Part shown: positions 61,203-64,000 of the stretch, piece by piece
Numbering within the stretch: the first letter of the stretch is position 1
How the letters are laid out: every line of letters starts with the position of its first letter
Source: Gulbenkiania mobilis
GTDB lineage: Bacteria; Pseudomonadota; Gammaproteobacteria; Burkholderiales; Chromobacteriaceae
Assembly (NCBI GenBank): GCA_004346645.1
Contig: SMDA01000005.1
Span: 124,001 to 188,000, forward strand
Direction of reading: 5' to 3'
DNA: 64,000 bases
Translations under genes and position numbers: made by a program
Notes under the pieces: generated by a model
The model's input: the letters and a program-made list of their open reading frames with translations, nothing else
What the model was told of the DNA's origin: nothing
The model's database searches: none

Positions 61203-62642
61203 TTACTGGGTTCCCCCCACCGTCAAGCCACCGTCGATGCGCAGGGTTGGCTGACCCACACCCACCGGAACGCTCTGCCCCTCCTTGCCGCATACGCCCA
61301 CGCCCAAGTCCAGCGACAGGTCGTTGCCCACCATGGTCACATAATTGAGCACGTCCGGCCCGTTGCCGATCAGCGTGGCGCCTTTCACCGGGTAGGCCAG
61401 CTTGCCGTCCTCAATCTTCCAGGCCTCGCTGGCCGAGAATACGAACTTGCCGCTGGTGATGTCCACCTGCCCGCCGCCGAAGTTGACGGCATAGAGCCCG
61501 TCTTTCACCGAGGCAATGATCTCCTGCGGGTCGCGTTCGCCGGCAAGCATGTAGGTGTTGGTCATGCGCGGCATCGGCAGATGGGCGTACGACTCGCGCC
61601 GGCCGTTGCCGGTGGGGGCCACGCCCATCAGGCGGGCGTTCATCGCGTCCTGAATATAGCCCTTCAGGATGCCATCCTCGATCAGTGTGGTGCACTGCGT
61701 GGGTGTGCCTTCGTCGTCCACCGACAGCGAGCCCCGCCGGCCGTCCAGCGTGCCATCATCGACGATGGTGACCCCCGGGGCGGCCACGCGCTCACCGATG
61801 CGTCCGGAAAACGCCGAAGTGCCCTTGCGGTTGAAGTCACCTTCCAGTCCGTGCCCGATGGCCTCATGCAGCAACACGCCCGGCCAGCCGGGGCCCAGTA
61901 CCACTGTCATTTGCCCGGCCGGTGCCGGGCGAGCGTCCAGGTTGATCATGGCCTGATCCACCGCCTGGCGCACATAGCGTTCGATCACCTCGTCGGTGAA
62001 GTGCGACAGGTCGTGCCGGCCGCCCCCGCCGCTGGCGCCCTGCTCGCGCCGGCCGTTCTGCTCGGCGATCACATACACCGACAGCCTGACCAGTGGCCGT
62101 ACATCGGCGGCGCGCACCCCGTCGTGCCGGGCAAGGTAGACCACGTCGTACTCGGCCGCCAGACCTGCCATCACCTGGGTGATGCGCGGATCCATTGTCC
62201 GCGCCAGACGCTCCACTTTTTCCAGCAGGGCTACCTTGGCCGCGGCCTCCAGGCTCTGGCATGGGTCGATAGCCGGGTAGAGCCCGCGTGAGTGGGTGGG
62301 GTGTGCCACGCCGATCCGGCCGTCCCCTCCGGCGCGGCCGATGGCGCGTGCGGCGTCGGCTGCGCGCAGGAGCGGCTCCAGCCCGATCACGTCGGAATAG
62401 GCAAAGGCCGTCTTGTCGCCCGAAACAGCACGCACCCCCACGCCCTGATCGATGTTGTAGCTGCCGGACTTGACGATGCCTTCCTCCAGGCTCCACCCCT
62501 CGTTGCGGGTGTACTGGAAGTAAAGGTCGGCGTAATCGAGTTCGTGGTGCGTCAGGCGCTCCAGTGTGCGGCTGATGATGCCTTCATCCAGGCCATACGG
62601 CGTCAGGAGCAGGTCTTCGGCGGTTTTGAAGGCTTCTTGCAT
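61203..62642 (-). CDS. tldD: TldD metalloprotease subunit
   Basis: 479 residues. The zinc site H-E-A-I-G-H-G-L-E-G-D is intact, along with the C-terminal G-V-G-V-C-G-K-E-G-Q. TldD pairs with PmbA/TldE, not present in the window, to process peptides such as CcdA and microcin precursors. It follows the amidohydrolase gene by 10 bases. Confidence 0.96.
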   Translation of the reverse strand: MQEAFKTAEDLLLTPYGLDEGIISRTLERLTHHELDYADLYFQYTRNEGWSLEEGIVKSGSYNIDQGVGVRAVSGDKTAFAYSDVIGLEPLLRAADAARAIGRAGGDGRIGVAHPTHSRGLYPAIDPCQSLEAAAKVALLEKVERLARTMDPRITQVMAGLAAEYDVVYLARHDGVRAADVRPLVRLSVYVIAEQNGRREQGASGGGGRHDLSHFTDEVIERYVRQAVDQAMINLDARPAPAGQMTVVLGPGWPGVLLHEAIGHGLEGDFNRKGTSAFSGRIGERVAAPGVTIVDDGTLDGRRGSLSVDDEGTPTQCTTLIEDGILKGYIQDAMNARLMGVAPTGNGRRESYAHLPMPRMTNTYMLAGERDPQEIIASVKDGLYAVNFGGGQVDITSGKFVFSASEAWKIEDGKLAYPVKGATLIGNGPDVLNYVTMVGNDLSLDLGVGVCGKEGQSVPVGVGQPTLRIDGGLTVGGTQ

Positions 62643-62652
62643 GGGTAATCTT

Positions 62653-63471
62653 TCAGGTGGTTTGGCCCAGCACGCGGTGCGTGAGGGCCGGCAATCGGGT
62701 GCGTACGGACTGGATGACAGTGGGGTCGATCTTGCCGAATACGACCCCTTCGCCCTTCATCTGCTGGGCGACGATGCGGCCCCAGGGGTCGATGATCATC
62801 GACTGTCCGTGCGTTCTGCGGCCATTCTCGTGCTCGCCGCCTTGGGCCGAGGCGATCACATAGCACTGGTTCTCGATGGCGCGAGCGCGCAACAGTACCT
62901 CCCAGTGCGCCTCGCCGGTGGTGGCAGTGAAGGCCGCAGGCAGGACCAGCAGGTCAAAAGGCAGCAGGGCGCGGAACAGCTCGGGGAAGCGCAGGTCATA
63001 GCAGATGCCGAAGGCGATGTCCGCCAGTGGCGTTTCCACCTTCAGCGGTTCGTGCCCGGGCAAGATGGTGGCCGATTCGCAATAGCTCTCGCCAAGGCCG
63101 GAGAAGCCGAACAGGTGAATCTTGTCGTAGCGCTTGACCGCCTCGCCCTCGGGTGAGAACACGATAGTGGTGTTGTAAACCTTATCGTCCTCGGGGCATT
63201 CCAACGGAATGGTGCCGGCGATCAGCCAGATACCGTGCCGGCGGGCCAAGTCGGCCAGGAAGGACTGGATCGGCCCCTGCCCCCAGCTCTCGCGGCGGGC
63301 GATCTTGTCGCTGTCGCTGCGTCCCATCATTACCCAGTATTCAGGCAGGACCACCAGCCTGGCACCGCCGGCAGCCGCTTGGGCGACCAGCCGGGTAGCC
63401 GTCTCCATGTTGGCCGAAGGGTCGGTGGCCGACACCATCTGAACGGACGCTGCTACAAAGGCTTCTTTCAT
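62653..63471 (-). CDS. Nit-type carbon-nitrogen hydrolase
   Basis: 272 residues. The catalytic triad is readable: Glu in L-P-E-Y-W, Lys in Y-D-K-I-H-L-F, Cys in [12 protein letters not shown]. It resembles the Nit1/omega-amidase or deaminated-glutathione amidase group, often beside yhdP and tldD. A core copy of the repeat (63407) encodes S-A-N-M. Confidence 0.93.
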   Translation of the reverse strand: MKEAFVAASVQMVSATDPSANMETATRLVAQAAAGGARLVVLPEYWVMMGRSDSDKIARRESWGQGPIQSFLADLARRHGIWLIAGTIPLECPEDDKVYNTTIVFSPEGEAVKRYDKIHLFGFSGLGESYCESATILPGHEPLKVETPLADIAFGICYDLRFPELFRALLPFDLLVLPAAFTATTGEAHWEVLLRARAIENQCYVIASAQGGEHENGRRTHGQSMIIDPWGRIVAQQMKGEGVVFGKIDPTVIQSVRTRLPALTHRVLGQTT

Positions 63472-63485
63472 CGGGGGTTACCTCG

Positions 63486-64000
63486 CTATCGGGGCTTGGC
63501 GCCGCTGCCGGCGCGTTTGATCTGCGGGTCGGTGATCGGGCCGGTGATCGCATACTGGACCGATAGCATCTTGCCGACCGGATCCTTGAGTACCTTCTGC
63601 GCTGCCAAGGCCGCCACGCCTGCGAGCGGGTTGACGAGCGCCGCACCCGCTGCGATGGCCAGGCTGTCTGCCACATGCGGTTGTACCGTCACCATAAGAT
63701 CCTGCGTTTCGCTGCGCATGTCCACGCGACCTTGTACGGCCACGTCGGCTGCCGGCCCGCGCATGCGGATGCTGTCGGAGGTGAATACCCCTTCCGTGAT
63801 GCCGGCGTGGCCGGTGAGTGTATCGAAGGCGAAGCCCTCGCTGAAGACATCGGTGAAATCCAGACGGATGCGGCGCGGCAGCGACTGCAGGCTGAGCACG
63901 CCCAAGAGGCGCGCTACGCCCGGGTCCGCCTTGGCAAACTGACCGTTGACGAGGTTGACCCGGGCGCTGCCGCTCAGGTGGGCCACCGCGAAGTCTTCCA
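63486..64000 (-). CDS. yhdP: YhdP-family AsmA-like protein, C-terminal part
   Basis: 171 codons in frame to the right edge; the start lies outside. Features E-D-F-A-V-A-H-L-S-G, then D-P-G-V-A-R-L-L-G-V-L-S-L-Q-S-L-P-R-R and the C-terminal I-T-G-P-I-T-D-P match YhdP, a bridge-like protein moving phospholipids to the outer membrane. The order yhdP-nit-tldD is common in beta- and gammaproteobacteria. Confidence 0.92.
   Translation of the reverse strand, partial: EDFAVAHLSGSARVNLVNGQFAKADPGVARLLGVLSLQSLPRRIRLDFTDVFSEGFAFDTLTGHAGITEGVFTSDSIRMRGPAADVAVQGRVDMRSETQDLMVTVQPHVADSLAIAAGAALVNPLAGVAALAAQKVLKDPVGKMLSVQYAITGPITDPQIKRAGSGAKPR

Noticed and set aside
1-64000. CRISPR arrays, tRNA or rRNA genes
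   Set aside because: No regularly spaced repeat array and no tRNA/rRNA-like segment was seen by eye; a short or divergent one could be missed.
1-64000. Canonical Neisseria DUS core GCCGTCTGAA
   Set aside because: None noticed. The window's repeat is a different 12-mer.

Overview
The window reads as the chromosome of a GC-rich betaproteobacterium, most likely in the order Neisseriales but outside the classic Neisseria group. The evidence is the housekeeping gene set (DUF3579 protein, DUF2788 protein, peroxiredoxin-glutaredoxin hybrid next to an Lpd-type reductase, dnaX-ybaB-recR) and a dense 12-base repeat with the form of a Neisseria DNA uptake sequence. The genus cannot be fixed from this sequence alone.

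Positions 1 to about 16.25 kb are most of a Mu-like transposable prophage lying mainly on the minus strand. From right to left it carries a repressor with an operator array, early regulators, a MuA-type transposase and MuB-type ATPase, and small early genes. Next comes a two-gene insert holding a protein that looks like the target of a diversity-generating retroelement. The middle genes include GemA and the Mor activator, followed by lysis genes (SAR-type lysozyme, nested Rz/Rz1), packaging genes (gp27-like, a DNA adenine methylase, gp28-like terminase), the portal, and a gpF-like head protein. The gpF reading frame appears to enter an intein at the left edge. The prophage interrupts mltB; the 3' part of that gene survives at 16.25-16.70 kb.

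From 16.8 to 50.0 kb is ordinary chromosome: dnaX-ybaB-recR, an EAL phosphodiesterase, cold-shock protein, DinG helicase, an Orn/Lys/Arg decarboxylase, argF, argG, transporters and YajQ. A polyamine-catabolic cluster follows: puuC and puuR on the minus strand, divergent from ald-puuD-puuA-spuC. In it pyruvate used by the transaminase can be regenerated by alanine dehydrogenase. Then come motAB, an HDOD protein, a SpoU methyltransferase, cca, a soluble lytic transglycosylase and fbp.

At 50.16 kb is a near-canonical dif site, so the window includes the replication terminus. Its XerD arm is repeated exactly 1,079 bp downstream, bracketing a decayed Xer-integrated element with an HTH gene, a broken DUF2726 gene and hairpin-rich DNA. 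From 51.6 to 64 kb the genes are lpd, the peroxiredoxin-glutaredoxin hybrid, glyoxylate-type genes, two glycine-zipper lipoproteins, dgt, an AEC transporter, a phosphatase, msrB, a flavin monooxygenase, tldD, a Nit-type amidohydrolase and the end of yhdP.

The most notable pattern is the 12-mer AGGTTGGCCGAA. By eye I count 13 exact copies and 9 with one mismatch in the 47.7 kb of host DNA, and none of either kind in the 16.2 kb prophage. It falls in genes (read mostly as RLAE or SANL) and in intergenic hairpins. I interpret it as a candidate DNA uptake sequence dialect.
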